NCBI GenBank assembly: GCA_036505635.1
Contig: DASXTC010000053.1
Coordinates: forward strand, 124,001-188,000
Length of the DNA: 64,000 bases
Direction of reading: 5' to 3'
Source: DASXTC01 sp036505635
GTDB lineage: Bacteria > Acidobacteriota > Polarisedimenticolia > JACPZX01 > DASXTC01
Position numbers and translations under genes: made by a program
Notes under the pieces: model-generated
The model's input: the letters and a program-made list of their open reading frames with translations, nothing else
The model's database searches: none
What the model was told of the DNA's origin: nothing
Shown: in pieces, positions 34,863 through 43,416 of the stretch
Numbering within the stretch: position 1 is the first letter of the stretch
Layout: the number at the start of each line of letters is the position of its first letter

Positions 34863-35159
34863 CTACCTCATGTGCTTCGAGACGAGCTTCGTCATCTCGA
34901 ACATGCTGACCTGCTTCTTGCCGCCGAAGATCGGGCCCAGCTTGGCGTCCGCGTTGATGTTGCGGCGGTTCTTGGAATCCTGCAGACCGTTCTTCTTGAT
35001 GTAGACCCACAGCTTCTTGGTCACCTCGGTGCGCGGGATCGGCCTGGAGCCAACCACCTCGGCGAGCGCGGCGTCCGGTGTCATCGGTCTCATGAACGCT
35101 GCGTTCGGCTTGCGGGCGCTCTTCTTGGCTGGCTTCTTCGCTGCTTTCTTTGCGGCCAT
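34863..35159 (-). CDS. SWIB/MDM2-domain protein
   Basis: 98 residues. The first ~20 are Lys/Ala-rich (AAKKAAKKPAKKSARKP), like histone-H1-type tails, followed by a full SWIB domain (FMRPMTPDAALAEVVGSRPIPRTEVTKKLWVYIKKNGLQ ... GGKKQVSMFEMTKLVSKHM). A strong Shine-Dalgarno (GGAGGAGAT) lies just upstream of the ATG. Bacterial stand-alone SWIB proteins occur in chlamydiae, myxobacteria and acidobacteria and probably bind DNA or chromatin-like nucleoid proteins; function is not established. Confidence 0.88.
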   Translation of the reverse strand: MAAKKAAKKPAKKSARKPNAAFMRPMTPDAALAEVVGSRPIPRTEVTKKLWVYIKKNGLQDSKNRRNINADAKLGPIFGGKKQVSMFEMTKLVSKHMR

Positions 35160-35267
35160 TCAAATCTCCTCCAAAAGGTTGACAACGTCGGCGGAGTCAC
35201 CTCCGCCAGCGACACAGCATACTCGTGGGCGCCCCGGGAGTCCAGCGTATAGCACGCTCCCATGCTG

Positions 35268-35296
35268 TTGACACAGGTTGGACGTCCCGGTAATCT
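35268..35296 (+). promoter_or_regulatory. Candidate sigma-70 promoter for DUF481 gene
   Basis: TTGACA at 35268-35273, 17-bp spacer, TAATCT at 35291-35296; about 49 bp upstream of the ATG at 35345. Confidence 0.55.
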
Positions 35297-35344
35297 CCCT
35301 TTCCAACCGAGATGCCACCTATCCCCGCTATGGAGGTCTGCCCG

Positions 35345-36250
35345 ATGAAGTTGATGTCCTCGCCCGCGCTCGCTGTCCGATCGTGGCGGCGGGCCCTCTT
35401 TCTCGGCGTCCTGGCGTTGGCCGGAGCCATCCCCGCCTTCGCCCAGCAGGACCCCAACGAGAGATGGAAGGACTCCGCGGAGATGAGCTACGTGGTCACG
35501 GCGGGCAACTCGGACACGCAGACATTCGGCTTCAAGAACAAGCTGTGGCGCGCCTGGGACAAGAACGCCCTCGAGTTCAACCTGGGAGGCGTGCGGGCCA
35601 AGGCGACCACCCGGAGGTTCGCCATCGCCGATGATCCCAACGACCCTCAGAGGAGCTTCGACATCGAGGAAGAGCGCGATCTCGTGGCCGAGGCCTACTA
35701 CTTCAACGGCCGGTATGACCGCAAGCTCAGCGATCGCTTCTTCTGGTACGCCGGAGCCGGGTGGGAGCGCAACCGCTTCGCGGGCCTTCAGAACAGGTAC
35801 ACGGCCGCCGGCGGCGTGGGCAACCTCTGGTTCGACACCGAGAGGGCGAAGTGGCGCACCGACTACTCGGCCACCTACACCAGGCAGGACGACGTCGTCG
35901 TCGACCCGGGCTTCGATGACACCTTCTTCGGCGTGAGGGTCACGTCCAGCTTCATGAAGAAGATGGGCGCCTCCACCACATACACGAACGACACCATCCT
36001 CGACGAAAACGTCGACGAGACCAAGGACTTCCGCGCCAACATGATCAACGGGTTGTCGGTCCAGATGTCCACGCATCTCGCGCTGAAGGTGAGCCTCCAG
36101 TCTCTTTACGACAACAGGCCCGCCATCCGCGAGCTGGAGACATTCTTCGACGACCCGGTCAGGGGCCTGGTTGAGACAAAGAAGCCCGTCATCGACGAGC
36201 TCGACAGGCTCGACACAATTTTCACGACGTCGCTGGTCATCAACTTCTGA
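35345..36250 (+). CDS. DUF481 (YdiY-like) outer-membrane protein
   Basis: 301 residues from ATG 35345 with a signal peptide ending AGAIPAFAQ. The mature part begins KDSAEMSYVVTAGNSDTQTFGFKNKL and contains RYDRKLSDRFFWYAGAGWERNRFAGLQNRY, diagnostic of DUF481, a salt-stress-associated beta-barrel family. It ends in LVINF, the aromatic C-terminus expected for BAM insertion. The OmpA gene begins 35 bp downstream on the same strand, so the two may share a message from the promoter at 35268. Confidence 0.8.
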   Translation: MKLMSSPALAVRSWRRALFLGVLALAGAIPAFAQQDPNERWKDSAEMSYVVTAGNSDTQTFGFKNKLWRAWDKNALEFNLGGVRAKATTRRFAIADDPNDPQRSFDIEEERDLVAEAYYFNGRYDRKLSDRFFWYAGAGWERNRFAGLQNRYTAAGGVGNLWFDTERAKWRTDYSATYTRQDDVVVDPGFDDTFFGVRVTSSFMKKMGASTTYTNDTILDENVDETKDFRANMINGLSVQMSTHLALKVSLQSLYDNRPAIRELETFFDDPVRGLVETKKPVIDELDRLDTIFTTSLVINF

Positions 36251-36285
36251 TTCATGGGCCGCGCCCATTCCGTACAGGAGAAGCT

Positions 36286-37695
36286 ATGAGAAAGATCGCG
36301 CTGGTTCTGGCAGCCGCGCTGCTCGTCGCGGCGGCCCCGGCCTCCGCGGGACACGGCGGGAAAGGTGCCTGGGAGCTCGGGCCATACGGGGGATTCAGCT
36401 GGCTGGATGACTACGATTTCGTGAAGCCCGACAACAACTGGCTTTACGGCGCGCGCGTCGGGTACTTCTTCACCCCGGCCTGGAGCCTGGAGCTGTCGTG
36501 GCAGCGGCTCAAGACCGAGTCGGACATGAGCTCCGCGCTGTCGAGCTTCGGTCTGAACGATGACCAGGACGTCCGGTTCACGGCGACCCGGCTCAACATG
36601 CTCTACAACTTCCGTGAGGGCTCCTCCTGCCAGCCCTTCGTGACGGCCGGTCTCGGCAGCGAGACGGCCGACTTCCGCAGGGTCGGGGACACCACCGACC
36701 TCGGCGTGAACGTCGGGGGGGGCGCGCGATGGTTCTTCACCGAGCGCTTCGGCCTCCGCGGGGACGCGCGCTACATCTCGGTGAACGCCGGCGGGGGGAT
36801 CGGCGAGCGGCAGGGGAACTACGAGGCGACGGTCGGCGTCCTCTGGGCGTTGGGCGGAGAGCGGGCGCCCGACGCCGACAACGACGGTGTGCCCGACAGC
36901 AAGGACAAGTGCCCGGGGACGCCGGTCGGCGCCAAGGTGGACGGGAACGGATGCCCCGTGGACAGCGACGGTGACGGGGTTTACGACGGCCTCGACAAGT
37001 GCGGCGGCACGCCAAAGGGGTGGCCGGTCGACGCGTCGGGATGTCCAAGGGATTCCGACCTGGACGGCGTGGTGGACGGCGAGGATGCCTGCCCGGATTC
37101 CCCAAGGGGCGCGCAGGTGGACGCCCGTGGGTGCACGACGGACGTCGACGGTGACGGCGTGTTCGACGGGCTGGACCGTTGCGCCGACACGCCGCGCGGC
37201 GCGAAGGTGGATGCCTACGGTTGTCCTCTCGACGAGGACCATGACGGCGTCTTCGACGGGCTCGATCAGTGCCCCGGGACGCGTCATGGCGCGAAGGTCG
37301 ACGCGGTGGGTTGCGAGATCATCGAGAAGGCGCCGCCACTCTTCGAGATGGACAAGAGGACGCTCGTGCTCGAGGGGGTCAACTTCGAGACGAACAAGGC
37401 CGAGCTCACGCCCGACTCGGTGGTCGTTCTCGAGAAGGTCGCGCGATCGCTGAAGGACTGGCCCGAGGTGAGGGTGGAGGTCGGCGGCCACACCGACAGC
37501 AGCGGTGCCTCCGGTTACAACATGGATCTCTCCCGGCGGCGCGCCGAGGCGGTCAAGGCCTACCTGGAGGCCAAGGGGATCGACGCCTCCCGCCTGACGG
37601 CGAAAGGGTACGGCGAGAGCAGGCCGACCGCCGACAACAAGACCGCCGCGGGCAAGGCGAAGAACCGCCGGGTGGAGCTGACGAAGCTGGACTGA
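36286..37695 (+). CDS. OmpA-family protein with N-terminal barrel and five type-3 repeats
   Basis: 469 residues. Signal peptide (to ~22), a beta-barrel of ~170 residues (YGGFSWLDDYDF ... NYEATVGVLWALGG), five thrombospondin type-3-like Ca-binding repeats (about 203-345; DADNDGVPDSKDKCPGTP and similar, each with a paired Cys), and a C-terminal peptidoglycan-binding OmpA domain with NFETNKAELTPDS, GHTDSSG and NMDLSRRRAEAVKAYL. The repeat region should form a rigid periplasmic rod between membrane and wall. Classic outer-membrane anchor (OprF-like). Confidence 0.9.
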   Translation: MRKIALVLAAALLVAAAPASAGHGGKGAWELGPYGGFSWLDDYDFVKPDNNWLYGARVGYFFTPAWSLELSWQRLKTESDMSSALSSFGLNDDQDVRFTATRLNMLYNFREGSSCQPFVTAGLGSETADFRRVGDTTDLGVNVGGGARWFFTERFGLRGDARYISVNAGGGIGERQGNYEATVGVLWALGGERAPDADNDGVPDSKDKCPGTPVGAKVDGNGCPVDSDGDGVYDGLDKCGGTPKGWPVDASGCPRDSDLDGVVDGEDACPDSPRGAQVDARGCTTDVDGDGVFDGLDRCADTPRGAKVDAYGCPLDEDHDGVFDGLDQCPGTRHGAKVDAVGCEIIEKAPPLFEMDKRTLVLEGVNFETNKAELTPDSVVVLEKVARSLKDWPEVRVEVGGHTDSSGASGYNMDLSRRRAEAVKAYLEAKGIDASRLTAKGYGESRPTADNKTAAGKAKNRRVELTKLD

Positions 37696-37737
37696 CGCAG
37701 GGCTGGCGAAGCCCGGTGGGATGGATACAATGATAGC

Positions 37738-37767
37738 GGTGGCCGCGGCCGGCTGGCCGCGGCCACC
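37738..37767. repeat. Perfect 13-bp inverted repeat, 4-nt loop
   Basis: GGTGGCCGCGGCC (37738-37750) and GGCCGCGGCCACC (37755-37767) are exact reverse complements around GGCT. It lies between two ompA paralogues. No T run follows, so it is not a standard terminator; it could stabilise or process the message. Confidence 0.6.
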
Positions 37768-37827
37768 GTGGCTCGAACCAGAGGAGAGGCTGCCCCGCAT
37801 CAAACCGAAGAGGAGAAGGAGGCGCAC

Positions 37828-38709
37828 ATGCGCGGAAGGTTCGCGATGTTGGTCGCCGTCCTGCTCCTGGCGGGGACATCGATCTTCGCCTGGGGTGTGG
37901 ACAGCGACAAGGACGGCGTCAGAGACAAGAAGGACCAGTGCCCGCAGACCCCGATCTCGGCACGGATCGACGAGACCGGTTGCCCCGTCGATTCGGACCT
38001 CGACGGGATTCCCGACGGCATCGACCATTGCTCGAAGACACAGCAGGGCTGGCCGGTGGACGCGTGGGGCTGCCCAAGCGACACCGACAAGGATGGCGTG
38101 GTGGACGGTCAGGACTCCTGCGCGGATACGCCATCCGGCGCGAGGGTCGACTATGCCGGCTGCCCCTCGGACTCCGATTCAGACAGGGTGCTCGACGGGC
38201 TCGATCGATGCGACGGCACGATGCCGGGATACTCGGTGGACGGCTATGGCTGTCCCGTCGATACCGACCACGATGGCGTGAACGACGCGCTCGACCAGTG
38301 CGCTGGCACGAGGCCGCGAGTGACGGTGGATGCCGGTGGCTGCCAGGTGAAGAGCTCGCCCCTGTTCCAGCCCGGAGTGGACAAATTGCGCCTGGAAGGG
38401 TTGACCTTCGGGAAGAATGAGGTCGTGCTGCCTCCCGAGTCCGGGACCATCCTCATGAGCACCGCCGCTTCGCTGAAGGACTGGCCCGACACCCGCATGG
38501 AGATCGGGGTCCATACCGATCGCGCCGGCAGCGCCGCCACGAACCTGGAGCTGTCGCAACGGCGGGCCGAGTACGTGAAGAACTACCTCGTCGGGTTAGG
38601 AATCGACGAGGCCCGTCTGACGGCGAAGGGGTACGGAGAAAAGGGCCCCGTCAACGAGAGATTCATCGAGCTGTCCAGGCTCGAAGAGTCCGTAGTCCAG
38701 AACCGCTGA
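37828..38709 (+). CDS. OmpA-family protein without barrel, five type-3 repeats
   Basis: 293 residues from ATG 37828, chosen for the AGGAGAAGGAGG Shine-Dalgarno at 37811-37822. After the signal peptide (MRGRFAMLVAVLLLAGTSIFA) it goes straight into five Ca-binding type-3 repeats (DSDKDGVRDKKDQC, DSDLDGIPDGIDHC, DTDKDGVVDGQDSC, DSDSDRVLDGLDRC, DTDHDGVNDALDQC) and then an OmpA domain (FGKNEVVLPPES, VHTDRAG, NLELSQRRAEYVKNYL). It is clearly a paralogue of the gene before it, but the N-terminal barrel is missing, so it would be a soluble periplasmic peptidoglycan binder. Confidence 0.85.
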   Translation: MRGRFAMLVAVLLLAGTSIFAWGVDSDKDGVRDKKDQCPQTPISARIDETGCPVDSDLDGIPDGIDHCSKTQQGWPVDAWGCPSDTDKDGVVDGQDSCADTPSGARVDYAGCPSDSDSDRVLDGLDRCDGTMPGYSVDGYGCPVDTDHDGVNDALDQCAGTRPRVTVDAGGCQVKSSPLFQPGVDKLRLEGLTFGKNEVVLPPESGTILMSTAASLKDWPDTRMEIGVHTDRAGSAATNLELSQRRAEYVKNYLVGLGIDEARLTAKGYGEKGPVNERFIELSRLEESVVQNR

Positions 38710-38719
38710 AGATCTCGAC

Positions 38720-38753
38720 GTCCCCGGGAGAGCCCCTCCCGGGGACTTCTTTC
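38720..38753. terminator. Terminator between converging ompA-like and HEAT genes
   Basis: A perfect 11-bp stem, 38720-38730 with 38736-38746 (GTCCCCGGGAG / CTCCCGGGGAC), 5-nt loop, followed by TTCTTTC on the plus strand. Confidence 0.7.
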
Positions 38754-38773
38754 AAGCGCCTCCCCGGAGGACT

Positions 38774-40147
38774 TCACTCCGTTTTCTCTCCCTCCAGCGC
38801 TTCCGCCGGATCGATAGCCCGCAGATCCGACTCGCGCATCCAGAGCTCCGTCCTTTCGTCACGTTCCTCGACCTTCAGCCACGTTTCTCCCAGGTACCAG
38901 GCCGCCCCTACCACCCTGACGAGCGTCTCCGCGTCGATCCGGCGGCGGACGCCACCGTTGCGGGTGGCAGGAGCGTTCTCCCACGCGAGGGCCCGGCTGC
39001 CATCCGCGGTGGTGGTCACCAGCCGGGCATCGGCGTTGAAGCGCTCGTACTTGGTCCAGCCCACCTCCAATGAACAGGTCGATAGGCCGCGCCGCTCTCC
39101 CGTCAGGTGCCGATCCTCGATGGTCGCGCACATCTCCGCCAGACGTCTCCCGTCATCATCTTCGAGCTCTCCGGTAGCAAGAAGCCTGTGGCAGACGTCC
39201 TCCGTGTCGATCCCCTCCATCCAGACCAGAGACTCGAACGTGCTCTCATCCGGACGCCTCGCGAGGAAGGCGAGCACCCGACCCGCCGATGGGCCGATCC
39301 CCAGGGCGACGAGCGCCGCGGCGGCGGCTGCGCCGATCCCGCGGTCGGGATCCTCCAGGAGATCCATGAGGAGATCGCCACTGCCGGTGGATCCGACCCC
39401 GGCCAAAGCCCGGGCGGACGCCAGCCGGACCGGCGGATAGGAGGATCGGGCTGCCTTCTCGAGCGCCCTGGCGGCCGACGGGTCGCCGATCGGCCCCAGC
39501 GCCGTCGCCGGAGAGTCCTCCCCCACCAGAGTTTCACTCTCCAGAACGCGAATCAGCGCCCCCATACTTCGCCGGTCAGGTCTTGCCGCGAGCGCGGCGA
39601 CGGCGGCGGCCTGAACGTCCCGCACGGGGTCTCCCAGCGCCTCGATCAGAAGATCCAGCGAGTCGACACCGCTTCCTTCCGCGAGGGTTTCGATGATCTC
39701 CTTGCGCACCCACCAGAGCTCTTCGTCAGGATAGGCGGCCACCAGCGCCGACTCGATGTCGGACGTGATCTCCTCTTCCGCGAATTCGATCGCGATGGCA
39801 CGCAGGGTGGGATCCGGGTCGTGGAGCGCTTCCAGGATGATGGGATAGTCCTCCTCCTCGTCATGCTCGATCAGCGCCAGCAGCAGGTAGTAGCGGACCC
39901 ACGGCTCACTCTCCTTCGCCAGCCACTCCCGCACCTGACCAGCGGCATCGTCCTCGAAGTATGACTCGCGCATCAGGTCGAGGGCCGCAGCAACCCTCTC
40001 AGCCACCTCGGGGTTTCTCCGGTCCTGCGCCATCTCCAGCAACTCGGTGCTCGGATCCTCCTCGTCGTTCGGCGACGTCCCTTCCGCCGGGACCAGGCAA
40101 GCAGCCACCAGGCTCGCCAGAACACAGGCTCGTATAGGCCGGTTCAT
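38774..40147 (-). CDS. HEAT-repeat lipoprotein
   Basis: 457 residues from ATG 40147. The N-terminus (MNRPIRACVLASLVAAC) carries a VAAC lipobox, so Cys17 may be lipidated. Residues ~30-320 are a series of HEAT/PBS-lyase-type helical repeats (for example YPIILEALHDPDPTLRAIAIEFAEEE, SLDLLIEALGDPVRDVQAAAVAALAA, ALEKAARSSYPPVRLASARALAG). The last ~120 residues form an unrecognised beta-rich domain with a Cys pair. Such repeats serve as scaffolds; no partner is evident. The frame is open upstream into the repeat elements, but that part is not coding. Confidence 0.65.
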   Translation of the reverse strand: MNRPIRACVLASLVAACLVPAEGTSPNDEEDPSTELLEMAQDRRNPEVAERVAAALDLMRESYFEDDAAGQVREWLAKESEPWVRYYLLLALIEHDEEEDYPIILEALHDPDPTLRAIAIEFAEEEITSDIESALVAAYPDEELWWVRKEIIETLAEGSGVDSLDLLIEALGDPVRDVQAAAVAALAARPDRRSMGALIRVLESETLVGEDSPATALGPIGDPSAARALEKAARSSYPPVRLASARALAGVGSTGSGDLLMDLLEDPDRGIGAAAAAALVALGIGPSAGRVLAFLARRPDESTFESLVWMEGIDTEDVCHRLLATGELEDDDGRRLAEMCATIEDRHLTGERRGLSTCSLEVGWTKYERFNADARLVTTTADGSRALAWENAPATRNGGVRRRIDAETLVRVVGAAWYLGETWLKVEERDERTELWMRESDLRAIDPAEALEGEKTE

Positions 40148-40231
40148 GGAATGGCTCTCCCTGTATACGGGTGCCGTCGACCTGATAGACACCGCGGCCA
40201 CGCACCAGGTAGCCGGTTCGTTTATCCGCGC

Positions 40232-40257
40232 GCGTGCCTGAGGGAGGGTCACCTCGA
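40232..40257. repeat. Truncated copy of the element's right end
   Basis: The 26-bp sequence beginning GCGTGCCTGAGGGAGGG matches the right end of the two full elements downstream, with nothing else of an element before it. Confidence 0.6.
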
Positions 40258-40258
40258 C

Positions 40259-40470
40259 GTGACGCGGCACCATCAACGACGTCGTGCGGGATCGGAGACG
40301 AGGTGATCCTCCCGATGGCCCTCGCGCAGCGAGGCGTTGCCCTCGCCGGGCGAGGGCGCCGAGCGAGCGCGGAGCCGCGCGCATCCCCGGGGGATGCGCG
40401 ACGGCGTGCCTGAGGGAGGGTCACCTGGTCGCACCACGCAGGACACAAGGAGATGCCCCGCATTACGCAG
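40259..40470. repeat. Direct-repeat copy A carrying a nested inverted-repeat element
   Basis: About 212 bp, nearly identical to copy B 249 bp downstream. The core 40297-40430 is bounded by inverted ends (GACGAGGTGATCCTCCC and, reversed, GAC(C)AGGTGACCCTCCC). Inside are hairpins CCTCGC/GCGAGG, CCCTCGCC/GGCGAGGG and an 11-bp CGCGCATCCCC/GGGGATGCGCG palindrome. No ORF of substance. It looks like a non-autonomous MITE/REP-type element. Confidence 0.7.
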
Positions 40471-40507
40471 CCAGTCAATCCGCAGAAGACCCCCGACACG
40501 ACTCGCC

Positions 40508-40719
40508 GTGACGCGGCACCATCAACGACGTCGTGCGGGATCGGAGACGAGGTGATCCTCCCGATGGCCCTCGCGCAGCGAGGCGATGCCCTCGCCGGGC
40601 GAGGGCGCCGAGCGAGCGCGGAGCCGCGCGCATCCCCGGGGGATGCGCGACGGCGTGCCTGAGGGAGGGTCACCTCGTCGCCCCCCGCTGGACACAAGGA
40701 GATGCCCCGCGCCACGCAG
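40508..40719. repeat. Direct-repeat copy B carrying a nested inverted-repeat element
   Basis: Second copy, offset exactly 249 bp from copy A. The core 40546-40679 has inverted ends GACGAGGTGATCCTCCC and GGGAGGGTCACCTCGTC (16 of 17 complementary). It differs from copy A at few positions (T versus A in GGCG(T/A)TGCC). It ends 1 bp before the ftsZ-side terminator. Confidence 0.7.
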
Positions 40720-40720
40720 C

Positions 40721-40764
40721 ACAAAAAACCCCGGAGGGCCCTGAGGCCGCCCGGGGTCTTTTGT
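40721..40764. terminator. Bidirectional terminator beyond ftsZ
   Basis: ACAAAA...ACCCCGG (40721 on) pairs with CCGGGGT...TTTTGT (to 40764). On the minus strand it gives a GC stem followed by TTTTTTG, suited to end the dcw transcript. Confidence 0.75.
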
Positions 40765-40835
40765 GACGAGGAAGCGCAGGCCGCGTGCGAGGAGTTTCGT
40801 GCCCCCGGCGGGCGGCGCGCCGGCGGGCTCGGAGG

Positions 40836-42095
40836 TCAGTCCATCTGCCGCCTCAGGAAGGTGGGTACATCGAGGTCGTCCTTGAGGTTGGTGAAGTTGG
40901 GGCCATAGCCTCCCTCATCGGGACTGGGGGCCGCGTTGCGGCCCACCTGTCCCTTGCGTAGAAACGGAGTTCTGGGTTCTCCTGCCGCCGCGGCGGACTG
41001 GGCCGCCGCCTCGGCGCCGCCCCCTGCAACCGGGCGCGCGTGCAGCCCCTGGCGCCTGGGTGCCGCCATACGGGCCGCGTCCTCCTTGCCGCGCGACTCG
41101 CGGAAGCCGGTGGCGATCACGGTCACCTTGATCGCATCTCCCATCTTCTCGTCGATCACGGTGCCGAAGATGATGTTGGCCTCCTCGTGCGCCGCCTCGT
41201 GCACGAGGTTGGACGCTTCGGCCACTTCGTACAGGGTCATCGTCGGACCGCCGGTGATGTTGATCAGCACGCCGCGCGCACCATCGATGCTCGCATCCTC
41301 CAGCAGGGGCGAGTTGATGGCCCTCTGGGCCGCCTCCACCGCGCGGGATTCGCCGGTGGCGATCCCGGTCCCCATCAGCGCCATCCCCATGCCGCTCATG
41401 ATCGTCTTGACGTCGGCGAAGTCGAGGTTGATCTCGCCGGGGATCGTGATCAGGTCCGAGATCCCCTGCACGGCCTGCCTCAGCACGTCGTCGGCGATGA
41501 GGAACGCCGCCTGGAGCGACGTGTTGCGGTCCACGGTGCTCAGCAGCCTCTCGTTGGGAATGCAGATTACCGTGTCGACGCACTCGCGCAGCTCGCGCAG
41601 ACCCATCTCGGCCTGCTCGCGGCGCTTGCGTCCCTCGAAGTTGAACGGCTTCGTGACCACGGCCACGACCAGCGCTCCCAGCTCGGAGGCGAGGTTCGCC
41701 ACGATGGGAGTGGCCCCGGTCCCCGTGCCGCCCCCCAGCCCGGTGGTTATGAAGACCATGTCGGAGCCGTGCAGCGCCTCGAGCAGCTTCTCGGTGTCCT
41801 CGAGCGCCGCCTGCCGGCCGACCTCGGGATTGGACCCCGCCCCGAGCCCCTTGGTGAGCTTGTTGCCGATCTGCACCTTGACCGGCGCCTTGGCGCTCTT
41901 GAGGGCCTGGCAGTCCGTGTTGGCCACCATGAAGTCCACACCCGTCATCTTCGACATGATCATCCGGTTGACCGCGTTGGAACCCCCGCCGCCCACACCG
42001 ATGACCTTGATGCGCGCCCCTTGCACCGGGTCGTCATCGAAGCTCAGCTTGATCTTCTTGCCAGTGCCATCGCCTTTGTCTTCCATCCTGATCAT
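40836..42095 (-). CDS. ftsZ: Cell division protein FtsZ
   Basis: 419 residues from ATG 42095, with GGGGGA Shine-Dalgarno 8 nt upstream. The tubulin GTP-binding signature GGGTGTGATP is intact (in TTGLGGGTGTGATPIVA), as are GVGGGGSNAVNRM (T1 loop) and NLDFADVKTIMSGMG (T7, catalytic Asp). The conserved C-terminal peptide for FtsA binding is DVPTFLRRQMD. It polymerises into the Z-ring. It is the last gene of the dcw cluster, 70 bp after ftsA. Confidence 0.97.
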   Translation of the reverse strand: MIRMEDKGDGTGKKIKLSFDDDPVQGARIKVIGVGGGGSNAVNRMIMSKMTGVDFMVANTDCQALKSAKAPVKVQIGNKLTKGLGAGSNPEVGRQAALEDTEKLLEALHGSDMVFITTGLGGGTGTGATPIVANLASELGALVVAVVTKPFNFEGRKRREQAEMGLRELRECVDTVICIPNERLLSTVDRNTSLQAAFLIADDVLRQAVQGISDLITIPGEINLDFADVKTIMSGMGMALMGTGIATGESRAVEAAQRAINSPLLEDASIDGARGVLINITGGPTMTLYEVAEASNLVHEAAHEEANIIFGTVIDEKMGDAIKVTVIATGFRESRGKEDAARMAAPRRQGLHARPVAGGGAEAAAQSAAAAGEPRTPFLRKGQVGRNAAPSPDEGGYGPNFTNLKDDLDVPTFLRRQMD

Positions 42096-42165
42096 TTCAT
42101 CCCCCGATCTTTCGGTTGGGCATCCACCGACCTCCGCGGGCGTGCGGGTTGTCGCCCTGCGAATC

Positions 42166-43416
42166 TCACAACAGGATTGAGAACAGTTCGCTGAACCATG
42201 ACTTCATCTTCACGCCCACCTTTCCCAGCAGATAGGTGGGCACGCTCAACTTCTCCAATTGCGCCGGTGAGGCGGCCCCGTACATCGCGAGACCCACCAC
42301 CGTGGAGTAGATCGGGCTCGCGATTCCATCCGTGAGCCCCCCGACGCCCATCGGCGCCCCGCGCCGCACGGGAAGGTCGAAGACCTGCTCGGCGATCTCG
42401 GGGACCCCCTCGAGGATCGCCCCGCCGCCCGTCACCACGATGCCGGACGTCAGGCTGCTCTCGTAGCCGGCGCGCACGATCTCATCCTGCAACAGGTTGA
42501 AGATCTCCTCGGTGCGCGGTTGGAGGATCTCGCACAGGATGTGACGAAGCAGCACGCGCGGCTTGCGCCCGCCGAAGCTGGGCACCTCGATGGTCTGCTC
42601 GTCGTCCACCATGCCGGCCAGGGCGCAGCCGTACTTGACCTTGATCCGCTCGGCCTCCGGGTTGGGCGTGCGCAGACCCACCGCGATGTCGTTGGTGAAG
42701 TGCTCGCCGCCGGTGGGCAGGACCGCCGTATGGCAGATCGCCCCGCGCTTGAAGATCGCCAGGTCGGTGGTGCCGCCACCGATGTCCACGAGCGCGACGC
42801 CCAGCTCCTTCTCGTCGGCCGTCAGCACGGCGTCGGCCGCCGCGAGCTGCTCGAGCACCGGCTCGGCCACCTCGACGCCGGCGCGATTGACGCAGTTGGT
42901 GATGTTGGTGATCGTGGAGATCGCTCCCGTGACGATGTGGACGTTCGCCTCGAGTCTCGAACCGTTCATGCCGATCGGGTCGCGGATGCCGTCCTGGTCG
43001 TCGAGGATGAAATCCTGGGGCACGGAGTGGAAGATGGCGCGGTCGGCCGGGAGCTGGACGGCGCGCGCCGACTCGATGACGCGGTCGACGTCCATGTGGG
43101 TGACTTCCCGATCCCTGCCCGGGATCGCGATCACGCCCCGGCTGTTGAACCCTTTGATGTGCCCGCCGGCCACGCCCACGAACGCGCGCTCCACGCCGAC
43201 GCCGGCCATCAGCTCGGCCTCCTCCACCGCCGACTTGAGCGCCTCGACCGTCTGATCCACATTGACGACCACCCCCTTGCGCAGCCCGCGCGAGGTCGAG
43301 CAGCCGATCCCGACGATGTCGAGGCCTCCGTCGTCCTTCTTTTCGGCGATGATGCAGCAGATCTTGGTCGTGCCGATGTCGAGACCGACGACGAACCGGT
43401 CGTTCCTCCGAGCCAT
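42166..43416 (-). CDS. ftsA: Cell division protein FtsA
   Basis: 416 residues, actin-fold. The phosphate-1 motif GLDIGTTKICCII, the SHS2/1C domain region and the phosphate-2 DIGGGTTDLAIF are present, and the C-terminal amphipathic helix for membrane attachment (KSWFSELFSILL) ends the protein. It tethers FtsZ to the membrane. Its ATG shares one base with the ftsQ stop, and a strong GGAGGT lies just upstream inside ftsQ. Confidence 0.96.
   Translation of the reverse strand: MARRNDRFVVGLDIGTTKICCIIAEKKDDGGLDIVGIGCSTSRGLRKGVVVNVDQTVEALKSAVEEAELMAGVGVERAFVGVAGGHIKGFNSRGVIAIPGRDREVTHMDVDRVIESARAVQLPADRAIFHSVPQDFILDDQDGIRDPIGMNGSRLEANVHIVTGAISTITNITNCVNRAGVEVAEPVLEQLAAADAVLTADEKELGVALVDIGGGTTDLAIFKRGAICHTAVLPTGGEHFTNDIAVGLRTPNPEAERIKVKYGCALAGMVDDEQTIEVPSFGGRKPRVLLRHILCEILQPRTEEIFNLLQDEIVRAGYESSLTSGIVVTGGGAILEGVPEIAEQVFDLPVRRGAPMGVGGLTDGIASPIYSTVVGLAMYGAASPAQLEKLSVPTYLLGKVGVKMKSWFSELFSILL

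Larger units (their letters stand above)
40148..40835. other. 688-bp gene-free region with repeats and terminator
   Basis: No credible gene is present. The short open frames repeat between the two element copies and follow the repeats rather than protein-like composition. The region holds a truncated element end, two full nested inverted-repeat elements and the ftsZ-side terminator, described separately. A promoter for the HEAT gene on the minus strand was not recognised. Confidence 0.7.

Noticed and set aside
36886..37320. Direct DNA repeats in the ompA genes
   Set aside because: They are the coding trace of Ca-binding type-3 protein repeats, not a DNA element.
37738..37767. Intrinsic terminator between ompA paralogues
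   Set aside because: The hairpin is perfect but no T run follows on either strand.
40259..40719. Possible CRISPR array
   Set aside because: Only two long copies (212 bp) with one 37-bp gap; no short regular repeats or spacers and no cas genes.
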